Source: Streptomyces parvus
GTDB lineage: Bacteria > Actinomycetota > Actinomycetes > Streptomycetales > Streptomycetaceae
Length of the DNA stretch: 64,000 bases
Reading direction: 5' to 3'
NCBI RefSeq assembly: GCF_032121415.1
Contig: NZ_CP135079.1
Span: forward strand, 4,092,001-4,156,000
The notes under the pieces were generated by a model. It was given only the letters and a program-made list of their open reading frames with translations, was not told where the DNA came from and did no database searches. Both the position numbers and the translations under genes were made by a program. This document shows, in pieces, positions 39,189 through 47,164 of this stretch. The first letter of the stretch is position 1, and each line of letters starts with the position of its first letter.

Positions 39189-40831
39189 GCGATCGCGACC
39201 AGCACGCGGAGTCCGCTGCCGGGGCCGAGGCATACGACCGGCTGCCGGACGCGGTCACCGACGTGTTCGGCGACGAGGCCACGGCGGAGTCGTCGTACGA
39301 CCTGCTGACCGTCGACGTCCCCGCCGCCGACTGGCTCACCGCGCTGCAGACCGCCCGCGACGAACTCGGGTGCACCTATTTCGACTGGCTCAGCGCCGTG
39401 GACGAACCGGGCGTCGGCTTCCGCGTCTGCGCCCATGTAGCGGCCCTCGGCACGGGTACGGTGCGGCGGCTGATGGTCCGCACGACCGTGCCGCACGACG
39501 CGGCGGTGCTGCCCAGCGCCATCGACGTGTACGCGGGCGCGGCCTGGCACGAGCGCGAGACGCACGAGATGTTCGGCGTCGCGTTCGACGGCCACCCCCA
39601 TCTCGTACCGCTGCTGCTGCCGGAAGGCTTCGAAGGCCACCCGCTGCGCAAGGACTTCGTCCTGGCCGCGCGCGTCGCGAAGGCCTGGCCCGGGGCGAAG
39701 GAGCCCGGGGAGCCGGCAGAGGGCCACACCGGTCCCAAGCGACGCGCGATGCTCCCGCCCGGCGTCCCCGACCCCAACGAATGGGGCCCTCTGAAGGGAC
39801 AACTCCCCCCGGCCGCCGCCCGCCCGACCCGGGCCGCCCGCCCCGCGGCCGACCGCCCGCCCCGCCGCACCCGCACGGCGGGCGAGGGCTCGGCGGCACA
39901 ACGCGCCACGACACCCGGCCCGAAGGCCACCGCGCCGCCTGGTACGGCTGCCCCCATGACCTCCGGCACGCAGGCGCCCGACGTGGCCGGTGCCGCTGCC
40001 CGGGAGGCCCCCACGGCGGCCGGTGCGCGGACACCCGCCCCCACGACACCGGCGACCCCTGCGTCCCCGGACGTGCCCGCGTCTGCGGGGGCACCCGATG
40101 GGCCCGAGGCCCCGGGGACTCCCGCCGCGACCCGTCCCCGCCGGTCCCGGTCGGCTTCAGAGGGCTCGGCCGGCCAGCAGCCGCCCGCCGATGGTCCCGC
40201 GGAGGCCCCGCCCGCCCCGGCACGCCGTTCCCGCTCGGCGTCGGATGGTTCGGCGAGCCAACGCCCGGAGCCGGACGGGGAAGGGACCACCCCGGCAGGC
40301 CGTTCCCGCTCGGCGTCGGACGGCTCGGCCGGCCGGCGTCCCGAGCCGGGCGAATCACCCGCGCCGCCGACGGCCGGCCCGCGCCGTTCCCGCTCCGCCT
40401 CCGGAGGCTCGGCCAGCCGGCGTTCGGCGTCGGGCGCGACCGAGGGCACGCCGTCGCGTCCGCCCCGGGTGCGCAGCACGGACGCCCCGTGGCACGACGC
40501 GCAGCCGGCCTTCGACGAACCGGAGGGGCCGGAGGCCGAGTCTCCGGACGCGCCTTCCCAGCCCTTCCGGCGTTCGCTGAGCGGGGACACGGGGGCGGAG
40601 CCCCCGGTTCGGGAAGGGGCGGGCAGGGGAGAAGCCCCGCGCAGCGGCCCCACCCCCACCCCCACCCCCACGCCCAGCGACAACCCGGAACCGAGCGACG
40701 CCCCGGACTCCGGCAACGCCTCAGACCCGAGCGACACCTCGGACCCCAGCGACAAGCCCACCCCCGACGAACAACCCCCCACCCCAGACAGCCCCGCTCC
40801 AGACCACCCCGCCGGAGGCGATCCCGAGTGA
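39185..40831 (+). CDS. nuoC: NADH-quinone oxidoreductase subunit C with long SR-rich tail
   Basis: 548 residues from ATG 39185, 4-bp overlap with nuoB and nuoH. Residues of about 35-165 are a normal NuoC (30 kDa) domain, with WHERETHEMFGVAFDGHPHL and PEGFEGHPLRKDF. The next 380 residues are low-complexity: Pro/Ala/Thr-rich sequence holding five copies of an Arg-Ser motif of the type RRSRSASDGSA (residues 227-237, 319-329, 347-357, 372-382, 400-410) and ending in an acidic Pro/Ser/Asp stretch. NuoC is usually 180-250 residues. The tail is not a second enzyme domain; it is likely disordered and faces the cytoplasm. Reading frame and codon bias continue unbroken through it. Confidence 0.9.
   Translation: MSDRDQHAESAAGAEAYDRLPDAVTDVFGDEATAESSYDLLTVDVPAADWLTALQTARDELGCTYFDWLSAVDEPGVGFRVCAHVAALGTGTVRRLMVRTTVPHDAAVLPSAIDVYAGAAWHERETHEMFGVAFDGHPHLVPLLLPEGFEGHPLRKDFVLAARVAKAWPGAKEPGEPAEGHTGPKRRAMLPPGVPDPNEWGPLKGQLPPAAARPTRAARPAADRPPRRTRTAGEGSAAQRATTPGPKATAPPGTAAPMTSGTQAPDVAGAAAREAPTAAGARTPAPTTPATPASPDVPASAGAPDGPEAPGTPAATRPRRSRSASEGSAGQQPPADGPAEAPPAPARRSRSASDGSASQRPEPDGEGTTPAGRSRSASDGSAGRRPEPGESPAPPTAGPRRSRSASGGSASRRSASGATEGTPSRPPRVRSTDAPWHDAQPAFDEPEGPEAESPDAPSQPFRRSLSGDTGAEPPVREGAGRGEAPRSGPTPTPTPTPSDNPEPSDAPDSGNASDPSDTSDPSDKPTPDEQPPTPDSPAPDHPAGGDPE
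39863..40426 (+). repeat. Five Arg-Ser repeats encoded in the nuoC tail
   Basis: Five degenerate 33-nt units encode R(R/G)(S/T)R(S/T)A(S/G)xGSA. Units 3 and 4 (near 40223 and 40298) are nearly identical in DNA (CGTTCCCGCTCGGCGTCGGA), suggesting recent internal duplication. Spacers between units are Pro/Glu-rich and vary from 15 to 81 residues. Confidence 0.8.
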
Positions 40832-41796
40832 ACGACGTGTCCGACGTCGCCCTCCGTCTGGCCGTCGTCTTCGTCGTGTTCCTGGTCGCCCCCCTCCTCG
40901 TGGGCCAGACGGAACACAAGGTGATGGCCCACATGCAGGGCCGCCTGGGCCCCATGTACGCAGGCGGCTTCCACGGCTGGGCCCAGCTCGTCGCGGACGG
41001 CGTGAAGTTCGCGCAGAAGGAGGACGTGGTCCCGGCCGCCGCCGACCGCCGTGTCTTCCAGCTCGCCCCCGCCGTCGCCCTCCTCCCGTACCTCCTCGTC
41101 CTCGCCGTCATCCCCCTCGGCCCCGGCGACGGCGCGGTCGGCCAGGTCGTCGACGCGGGCATCTTCTTCGTACTCGCCGTCATGGGCATCGGCGTCCTCG
41201 GCTCGCTCATGGCCGGCTGGGCATCCGCCAACAAGTTCTCCCTGCTCGGCGGTCTCCGTACCGCCGCGCAACTCCTCTCCTACGAGCTGCCGATGCTCCT
41301 GGCCGCCGCCTCCGTGGCCATGGCGGCCGGCACGGTCTCCCTCACCGGCATCCTCGACGCCTTCGCGTGGTGGTGGCTGCCCTGGCAGATCGTCGGCGCC
41401 CTGGTCTTCTTCGTGGCCGGACTCGCCGAACTCCAGCGGCCGCCGTTCGACATGCCGGTGGCCGACTCCGAGATCATCTTCGGCGCGTACACCGAGTACA
41501 CCGGTCTGCGCTTCGCCCTGTTCCTCCTCGCCGAGTACGCGGGCATCGTCATCCTGTGCGCCCTGACCACCGTCCTCTTCCTCGGCGGCTGGCACGGCCC
41601 GTTCGGCGCCGACGGACTCGGGTGGCTCTGGACCCTCCTCAAGACCGCCCTCCTCGCGTTCGTCGTCATCTGGCTGCGCGTCAGCTACCCGCGCCTGCGT
41701 GAGGACCAGTTGCAGAAGCTCGCCTGGACCACCCTCGTCCCGCTCGCCCTCGCGCAGATCGCGCTCACCGGCATCGTGAAGGTGGCGATCAACTGA
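40828..41796 (+). CDS. nuoH: NADH-quinone oxidoreductase subunit H
   Basis: 322 residues, GTG 40828 (GTGA overlap with nuoC). About eight membrane spans. Conserved quinone-cavity features: GRLGPMYAGGFHGWAQLVADGVKFAQKED near the N terminus, LLSYELPMLL, LAELQRPPFDMPVADSEII, and YTEYTGLRFALFLLAEY. It anchors the peripheral arm and forms part of the quinone chamber and the first proton path. The sequence looks fully functional. Confidence 0.93.
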   Translation: MNDVSDVALRLAVVFVVFLVAPLLVGQTEHKVMAHMQGRLGPMYAGGFHGWAQLVADGVKFAQKEDVVPAAADRRVFQLAPAVALLPYLLVLAVIPLGPGDGAVGQVVDAGIFFVLAVMGIGVLGSLMAGWASANKFSLLGGLRTAAQLLSYELPMLLAAASVAMAAGTVSLTGILDAFAWWWLPWQIVGALVFFVAGLAELQRPPFDMPVADSEIIFGAYTEYTGLRFALFLLAEYAGIVILCALTTVLFLGGWHGPFGADGLGWLWTLLKTALLAFVVIWLRVSYPRLREDQLQKLAWTTLVPLALAQIALTGIVKVAIN

Positions 41797-42377
41797 TGCC
41801 CCCGATCCCCGGATCCGGCCTGGCCAAAGGTCTTGCCGTCACCCTGCGCACGATGACGAAGAAGACCGTCACCGCGCAGTACCCGGACACCCAGCCCGAA
41901 CTCCCGCCCCGCTCCCGGGGCGTCATCGGGCTGTTCGAGGAGAACTGCACGGTCTGCATGCTCTGCGCCCGTGAGTGCCCCGACTGGTGCATCTACATCG
42001 ACTCCCACAAGGAGACGTCGCCGCCCGCCGCCCCCGGCGGCCGTGAGCGCAGCCGGAACGTCCTCGACCGCTTCGCCATCGACTTCTCCCTCTGCATGTA
42101 CTGCGGTATCTGCATCGAGGTCTGCCCCTTCGACGCGCTGTTCTGGTCACCCGAGTTCGAGTACGCGGAGACGGACATCCACGAACTCACCCACGAGCGG
42201 GACAAGCTCCGCGCGTGGATGTGGACCGTGCCGGAGCCGCCCGCCCTCGACCCCGGCGCCGAGGAGCCCAAGGAGATCGCCGCCGCCCGCAAGGCCGCGG
42301 ACAAGATCGCCGCCCAACGCGCACAGGAACAGCAGGAACACCGCCAACAGCCGGACGAAGAGGGAGGAACCGCGTGA
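41796..42377 (+). CDS. nuoI: NADH-quinone oxidoreductase subunit I (2x 4Fe-4S ferredoxin)
   Basis: 193 residues from ATG 41796, sharing one base with the nuoH stop. Two ferredoxin motifs, CTVCMLCARECP and CMYCGICIEVCP, bind clusters N6a and N6b, the wire to N2 in NuoB. The C-terminal third is a charged helix (KEIAAARKAADKIAAQRAQE). With NuoE-G missing here, these clusters could be where an external ferredoxin hands over electrons (inference). Confidence 0.93.
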   Translation: MPPIPGSGLAKGLAVTLRTMTKKTVTAQYPDTQPELPPRSRGVIGLFEENCTVCMLCARECPDWCIYIDSHKETSPPAAPGGRERSRNVLDRFAIDFSLCMYCGICIEVCPFDALFWSPEFEYAETDIHELTHERDKLRAWMWTVPEPPALDPGAEEPKEIAAARKAADKIAAQRAQEQQEHRQQPDEEGGTA

Positions 42378-43036
42378 TGCTGCACACCGCTCCTCCGCTG
42401 CTCACCTCCGCCGCGGGCGACCACCCCGGCTTCCTCTCCCCGTCCGGCGTCGAGATCGCGTTCCTCCTCGTCGGCCTCGCCACCCTCGGCGCCGCCGTCA
42501 TCACCGTCACCACCAGGCAACTGGTGCACGCCGCGCTCTGGCTCGTCGTCGCGCTCGGCGGACTGGCCGTCGAGTACCTCCTGCTCACCGCGGAGTTCAT
42601 CGCCTGGGTCCAGGTACTGATCTACGTCGGCTCCATCGTCGTCCTCCTCCTCTTCGGCCTGATGCTCACCCGGGCCCCCATCGGACGCTCCCCGGACGCC
42701 GACTCGGGCAACCGGTCGGTGGCCTTCGGTGTGGCCCTCGCCTCGGCCGCCGCCCTCGTCTGGGTCGTCGTGGACGCCTTCCGCACGACGTGGATCGACC
42801 TCGACGGGCCGGTCCAGGGCTCCACCGCCGTCACCGGAGCCTTCCTCTTCCGGAACTGGGTCCTCCCCTTCGAGGCGCTCTCCGTCCTCCTGCTCGCCGC
42901 TCTCGTCGGCGCGATCGTCCTGTCCCGCAAACGCGACACGGGCACGGGCACGGACTCCACGGGCCGCCGCGGCCCGACCAGCACGCCCGGCACACCCGGC
43001 ACACCCGGCACACCCGGCAAGGAGCAGCAGCGCTGA
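42374..43036 (+). CDS. nuoJ: NADH-quinone oxidoreductase subunit J
   Basis: 220 residues, GTG 42374 with GGAGG 6 nt upstream and GTGA overlap with nuoI; ATG 42377 is equivalent. Five membrane spans, including the conserved VQVLIYVGSIVVLLLFGLML helix that carries the pi-bulge in complex I. The cytoplasmic C terminus ends in a (TPG)n tract from a 9-nt tandem repeat, then KEQQR. It overlaps nuoK by one base. Confidence 0.9.
   Translation: MMLHTAPPLLTSAAGDHPGFLSPSGVEIAFLLVGLATLGAAVITVTTRQLVHAALWLVVALGGLAVEYLLLTAEFIAWVQVLIYVGSIVVLLLFGLMLTRAPIGRSPDADSGNRSVAFGVALASAAALVWVVVDAFRTTWIDLDGPVQGSTAVTGAFLFRNWVLPFEALSVLLLAALVGAIVLSRKRDTGTGTDSTGRRGPTSTPGTPGTPGTPGKEQQR
42982..43017 (+). repeat. 9-nt tandem repeat in nuoJ 3' end
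   Basis: Four units of CAC(A/G)CCCGG encode Thr-Pro-Gly repeats; copies 2-4 are identical. Copy-number slippage would keep the frame. Confidence 0.85.
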
Positions 43037-43482
43037 TGCACCTCGCCTATCCCGCCGTTCTCGCCGCCCTCCTCTTCTGCGTCGGCCTCTACGGTGTCCT
43101 CGCCCGCCGCAACGCGATCCTGGTCCTGATGTCCGTCGAGCTGATGCTCAACGCCGTCAACCTCAACCTCGTGGCCTTCGACGTCTGGCTCCGCGACACC
43201 CTCCACTCCGGCCAGGCCCTCACGCTCTTCACCATCGCCATCGCCGCCGCGGAGATCGGCATCGGTCTCGCGATCGTCCTGGCCGTCTACCGCAACCGGG
43301 GCACCTCCGACATCGACCGGCTCCGCGACACCGCCGAGACGGACGAGGCGGAAACACTCCCCGAGACCGCAGAGACCGCCACCGCCGTGACCGCCACCGC
43401 CGTGACCGGCGCCGCCGGGACGACCTCCGCCGAAGCGAACGAGTCCCCGGGGAAGACGAAGAAGGCAGAGGCCACCAGGTGA
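43036..43482 (+). CDS. nuoK: NADH-quinone oxidoreductase subunit K
   Basis: 148 residues, ATG 43036. The first 100 residues are a normal NuoK: three spans with RRNAILVLMSVELMLNAVNLNL, containing the proton-path Glu, and LTLFTIAIAAAEIGIGLAIVLAVYR with the second Glu. Typical NuoK ends there (about 100 residues). This one has an extra Thr/Ala/Glu-rich tail of about 48 residues (TAETATAVTATAVTGAAG). It is part of the first proton channel of the membrane arm. Confidence 0.92.
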   Translation: MHLAYPAVLAALLFCVGLYGVLARRNAILVLMSVELMLNAVNLNLVAFDVWLRDTLHSGQALTLFTIAIAAAEIGIGLAIVLAVYRNRGTSDIDRLRDTAETDEAETLPETAETATAVTATAVTGAAGTTSAEANESPGKTKKAEATR

Positions 43483-45479
43483 CCACCACGACCCTCGCCG
43501 CCCTCGTCCCCCTCCTCCCGTTCCTCGGCGCCCTCGGCGGGCTCGCCGTCGGGCGCACCGCCCCCGGCTTCGTCCGCCCGCTGGCGATCCTCCCCACCCT
43601 CACCGCGGCCGTCCTCGCCGTGCTCGTCGCCGTCCGCCAGGGCGGCGGCCGAGCCCTCGACGCCGCGACCCAGCTCACGCCCACCGGCTCGGTCCCGATC
43701 GACCTGGCGCTGCACCTCGACGGCTTCGCCGTGCTGGTCGCCGTCCTCGTCACCGTCGTCGCCACGTGCGTACAGCTCTACTCCACGGCCTACCTCCGCG
43801 ACGACGCCCGCTACCCCTCCTACGCGGCCCTCGTCTCCCTCTTCACCTCCGCGATGCTCCTGGTCGTCTACTCCGGCGACCTGATGGTGCTCCTGGTCGG
43901 CTGGGAGATCATGGGCATTTGCTCGTACTTCCTCGTCGGCCACTACTGGGAGACGCCCGAAGCCCGGGCCGCCTCCCTCAAGGCCTTCCTGGTCACCAAA
44001 CTCGGCGACGTCCCCTTCCTGATCGGCCTGTTCGCGCTCGCCGCCGACACCGGCAGCTTCCGGATCACCAAGATCCTCGCCGCCGTCGCCCACGGCGGGC
44101 TGGAGCACCCCACGCTCATCGCCCTGCTGCTCCTCGCGGGCGTCGCGGGCAAGTCGGCGCAGTTCCCCCTGCACACCTGGCTGCCCGACGCGATGGCCGG
44201 CCCCACCCCCGTCTCCGCGCTCATCCACGCCGCGACGATGGTCGCCGCCGGCATCTACTTCGTGGCCCGCCTGCTGCCCGTCTTCGCGGCCTCCGGCGCG
44301 GCGCTCGTCGTCCTCGCCGTGATGGCCGCCGTCACGATGATCGGGTCCGGACTCGCCGCCCTCGCCCAGGACGACATCAAACGCGTCCTCGCCTACTCGA
44401 CGATCGGTCAGCTCGGCTACATGTCGGGCGCCCTCGCCGTCGGCGACCGGGGCGCGGCCGTCTTCCACCTCATCTCGCACGGTGCGTTCAAAGCCGTCCT
44501 CTTCCTCGCCGCGGGCGTCGTCATCCACGCCGCGGGCACCAACTCGCTCGCCGCCATGTCCCGGATGAGCGGCCTCGCCCGCCGTATCCCCGACGCCTAC
44601 TGGACGATGACCGTCGCGCTCCTCGCGCTGGCCGCCATCCCGCCGTTCGCCGGCTTCTTCTCCAAGGAAGCCGTCCTCGTCGCCGCCGAGCACACCGCGC
44701 TGGGGGACCGGACCGTCGCCCCGGCCGCCGCGGGCTGGACGATCCTGATCGCCGGGCTCCTCGCCGCCGTCCTGACCGCCTCCTACGCCGTACGCCTCTG
44801 GCTCCTCGCCTTCCGCGGCCGCGGGGCCGAAATCCCCGACCACGGCAAGCAGCCCCTCGCCATGACCTCCGTCCTGTGGATCCTGGCCGTCCCCACCATC
44901 GGCTTCGGCCTCACCGCCGGCCTGCTCGGCGACTGGTTCGACGGGCACGGCCTCACGCCGTCCCTCACCACCGCCGTCCTCTCGACCGGCGTCACGCTCG
45001 TCGGCGGCCTCGTCACCTACGGCGCCTGGCGGCACACCACCGCCCTTGCCGCCCGAACCCCCATCGGGGCCGTGGCCGCCCACCCGGGCGCCGAACCCGC
45101 TCTCGTCGAAGCCGAGGCCATGACGTCCCACACCGCCGTCTACGGCACCATCGCGGACGCCCCCGACCCGGCCGACCCCGGCAGGCTCCTCCTGGGCCCG
45201 CTGCACCGCCACGCGGTCACCGGCTTCCACCTCGACGCCCTGTACACGGCGCTGTTCGTCCGGCCGGTCCGGGCAGCCGCCCACCTCGTCCGCTTCCTGG
45301 ACCGCGAGGTCGTCGACACCTACGTCAACGGGACGGGCGCCGTCACCCGCCTCCTCGGCACCGCGGTCCGCCGGGCCCAGACCGGCAACGTGCAGACCTA
45401 CGTCAGCGCCCTGCTCGCCGGGTCCCTCGCCCTGGCGATCGCCGCCGTCGTCTTCGCCAACGTCAACGCGGGGTCGTGA
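43479..45479 (+). CDS. nuoL: NADH-quinone oxidoreductase subunit L
   Basis: 666 residues, GTG 43479 (GTGA overlap). An antiporter-like proton pump of about 15-16 spans: GWEIMGICSYFLVGHYWE with the TM5 Glu, then KSAQFPLHTWLPDAMAGPTPVSALIHAATMV with TM7-8 Lys/His, and IKRVLAYSTIGQLGYM. The C-terminal long lateral helix region is present (about 560-640). It is the distal end of the membrane arm. Confidence 0.93.
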   Translation: MTTTTLAALVPLLPFLGALGGLAVGRTAPGFVRPLAILPTLTAAVLAVLVAVRQGGGRALDAATQLTPTGSVPIDLALHLDGFAVLVAVLVTVVATCVQLYSTAYLRDDARYPSYAALVSLFTSAMLLVVYSGDLMVLLVGWEIMGICSYFLVGHYWETPEARAASLKAFLVTKLGDVPFLIGLFALAADTGSFRITKILAAVAHGGLEHPTLIALLLLAGVAGKSAQFPLHTWLPDAMAGPTPVSALIHAATMVAAGIYFVARLLPVFAASGAALVVLAVMAAVTMIGSGLAALAQDDIKRVLAYSTIGQLGYMSGALAVGDRGAAVFHLISHGAFKAVLFLAAGVVIHAAGTNSLAAMSRMSGLARRIPDAYWTMTVALLALAAIPPFAGFFSKEAVLVAAEHTALGDRTVAPAAAGWTILIAGLLAAVLTASYAVRLWLLAFRGRGAEIPDHGKQPLAMTSVLWILAVPTIGFGLTAGLLGDWFDGHGLTPSLTTAVLSTGVTLVGGLVTYGAWRHTTALAARTPIGAVAAHPGAEPALVEAEAMTSHTAVYGTIADAPDPADPGRLLLGPLHRHAVTGFHLDALYTALFVRPVRAAAHLVRFLDREVVDTYVNGTGAVTRLLGTAVRRAQTGNVQTYVSALLAGSLALAIAAVVFANVNAGS

Positions 45480-47164
45480 CCGTGATCGATATCAGCCCGT
45501 CCGTGATGCAGTTCCTCCTGGCGTTCATCGTCGTCGCCCCGCTCCTCGGCGCCCTCGCGGCCCTGCTGCCCGCCCCGCCCGGGCTCAAGGGGAAGAACCC
45601 CGACCAGGCCGTGCTCCGCCACGGCGTGACCGTCACCGGGGCCGTCCTCGTCGCCGCGATCGTCCTGGCCGCGGGCTTCGACCACGACCACCCCGCCACG
45701 ATGCAGGCGACCACCGACATCAGCTGGATCCCGGCGCTCGACGTCCGCATCCACCTCGGCATCGACGGCATCTCGCTCCCCCTCCTGGTCCTGACCGCGC
45801 TGCTGACCTTCCTCTGCGCGCTGTACAGCTACTTCAAGCTGCCCGCGGGCCCCTCACCGAAGGCGTTCGTCGCCCTCGTCCTCGTCCTGGAGTCCGGCAC
45901 CCTCGCCACCTTCGCCGTCCTCGACCTGCTGCTCTTCTTCCTCGCCTTCGAGATGGTCCTCATCCCGATGTACTTCCTCATCGCCCGCTGGGGCGGCGAC
46001 CAACGGCAGGCGGCCGCATGGAAGTTCATCCTCTACACGCTGCTCGGCTCGGTCGTCATGCTGCTCGGCCTCCTCCTCATCGGGTTGAAGAGCGGCACTT
46101 TCGACATGGTGGCACTCGCCACTGACAACGGCCGCGGCCTCACCACATCCGTGCAGGTCATCGCCGTACTCGCGATCGGCCTCGGGCTCGCCGTGAAGAC
46201 CCCGATGTGGCCCCTGCACAGCTGGCTTCCCGACGCCCACACCGCCGCCCCGACCGTCGGATCCGTCCTCCTCGCCGGGGTCCTGCTGAAGATGGGAACG
46301 TACGGGTTCGTCCGGATCCTGCTCCCCGTCGCGCCGGACGGCATGCGCACCTTCGCGCCCTACCTCGCCGCGTTCGCCGTCGTCGGCATCGTCTACGGAT
46401 CCCTCGCCTGCCTGGCCCTGGCCCGTACCGGCGCCAAGGGTGACCTCAAGCGGCTCATCGCGTACTCCTCCGTCGGCCACATGGGCTTCGTCCTGCTGGG
46501 CATCGCCACCATGACCCCCACCGGAGTCAACGGCGCGCTCTTCGCCAACATCGCCCACGGCCTCATCACCGGCCTGCTGTTCTTCCTGGTCGGCGCCGTC
46601 AAGGACCGCTACGGCACCGCCGACCTCGACACCCTCGCCGGAGCGAGGGGAGCCGCCCTCTACGGCCGGGCCCCCCGCCTCGGCGCGCTGCTCGCCTTCG
46701 CCGCCGTCGCCTCGCTCGGCCTGCCCGGACTCGCCGGGTTCTGGGGCGAGATGCTCACCCTGTTCGGCGCGTACAGCCCCGCCGAAGGCCTCAGCCGCCC
46801 CGCGTTCCGCACCTTCATGGCCATCGGGGCGTTCGGCACCCTGCTCACCGCCGCGTACATGCTCATCGTCGTCCGCCGCGTCTGCATGGGCGAGCACGCG
46901 CCCCACTCCCGACTGTCGCCCGACGAGCAGACCCCTCAAGCGGCGGACGGCCCCCAGCAGTCCGGAGCCGCCGGCTCCCCGTCGTCCGGAGGCGCCGGCC
47001 CCCGAACGGCCACCACCCCGCAGCTCGCCGACATCCACCCGTACGAAGCCGCCGCCTGGACCCCGCTGGCCGCGCTCACCGTCGTCGCCGGCCTCTGGCC
47101 CGCCGTCCTCCTCGGTCTCACCGACCCCGCCGTGCAGCAGCTTCTCGCAGGAGGCAAGTCGTGA
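45476..47164 (+). CDS. nuoM: NADH-quinone oxidoreductase subunit M
   Basis: 562 residues, GTG 45476 (GTGA overlap). Antiporter-like proton pump with FLAFEMVLIPMYFLIARWGG (TM5 Glu), KTPMWPLHSWLPDAHTAAPTVGSVLLAGVLLKMGTYG and LKRLIAYSSVGHMGFVLLG. A Ser/Gly/Pro-rich loop (about residues 480-520) interrupts the last spans and looks longer than usual. Confidence 0.93.
   Translation: MTVIDISPSVMQFLLAFIVVAPLLGALAALLPAPPGLKGKNPDQAVLRHGVTVTGAVLVAAIVLAAGFDHDHPATMQATTDISWIPALDVRIHLGIDGISLPLLVLTALLTFLCALYSYFKLPAGPSPKAFVALVLVLESGTLATFAVLDLLLFFLAFEMVLIPMYFLIARWGGDQRQAAAWKFILYTLLGSVVMLLGLLLIGLKSGTFDMVALATDNGRGLTTSVQVIAVLAIGLGLAVKTPMWPLHSWLPDAHTAAPTVGSVLLAGVLLKMGTYGFVRILLPVAPDGMRTFAPYLAAFAVVGIVYGSLACLALARTGAKGDLKRLIAYSSVGHMGFVLLGIATMTPTGVNGALFANIAHGLITGLLFFLVGAVKDRYGTADLDTLAGARGAALYGRAPRLGALLAFAAVASLGLPGLAGFWGEMLTLFGAYSPAEGLSRPAFRTFMAIGAFGTLLTAAYMLIVVRRVCMGEHAPHSRLSPDEQTPQAADGPQQSGAAGSPSSGGAGPRTATTPQLADIHPYEAAAWTPLAALTVVAGLWPAVLLGLTDPAVQQLLAGGKS

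Noticed and set aside
39863..40426. Repeats in nuoC as a CRISPR-like or mobile repeat array
   Set aside because: Units are in frame, spacers are uneven and coding, and no cas genes are present; they are protein repeats.
43287..45284. Reverse open frame of 665 codons opposite nuoL
   Set aside because: Gly/Glu/Asp-rich antisense shadow of a conserved membrane subunit.
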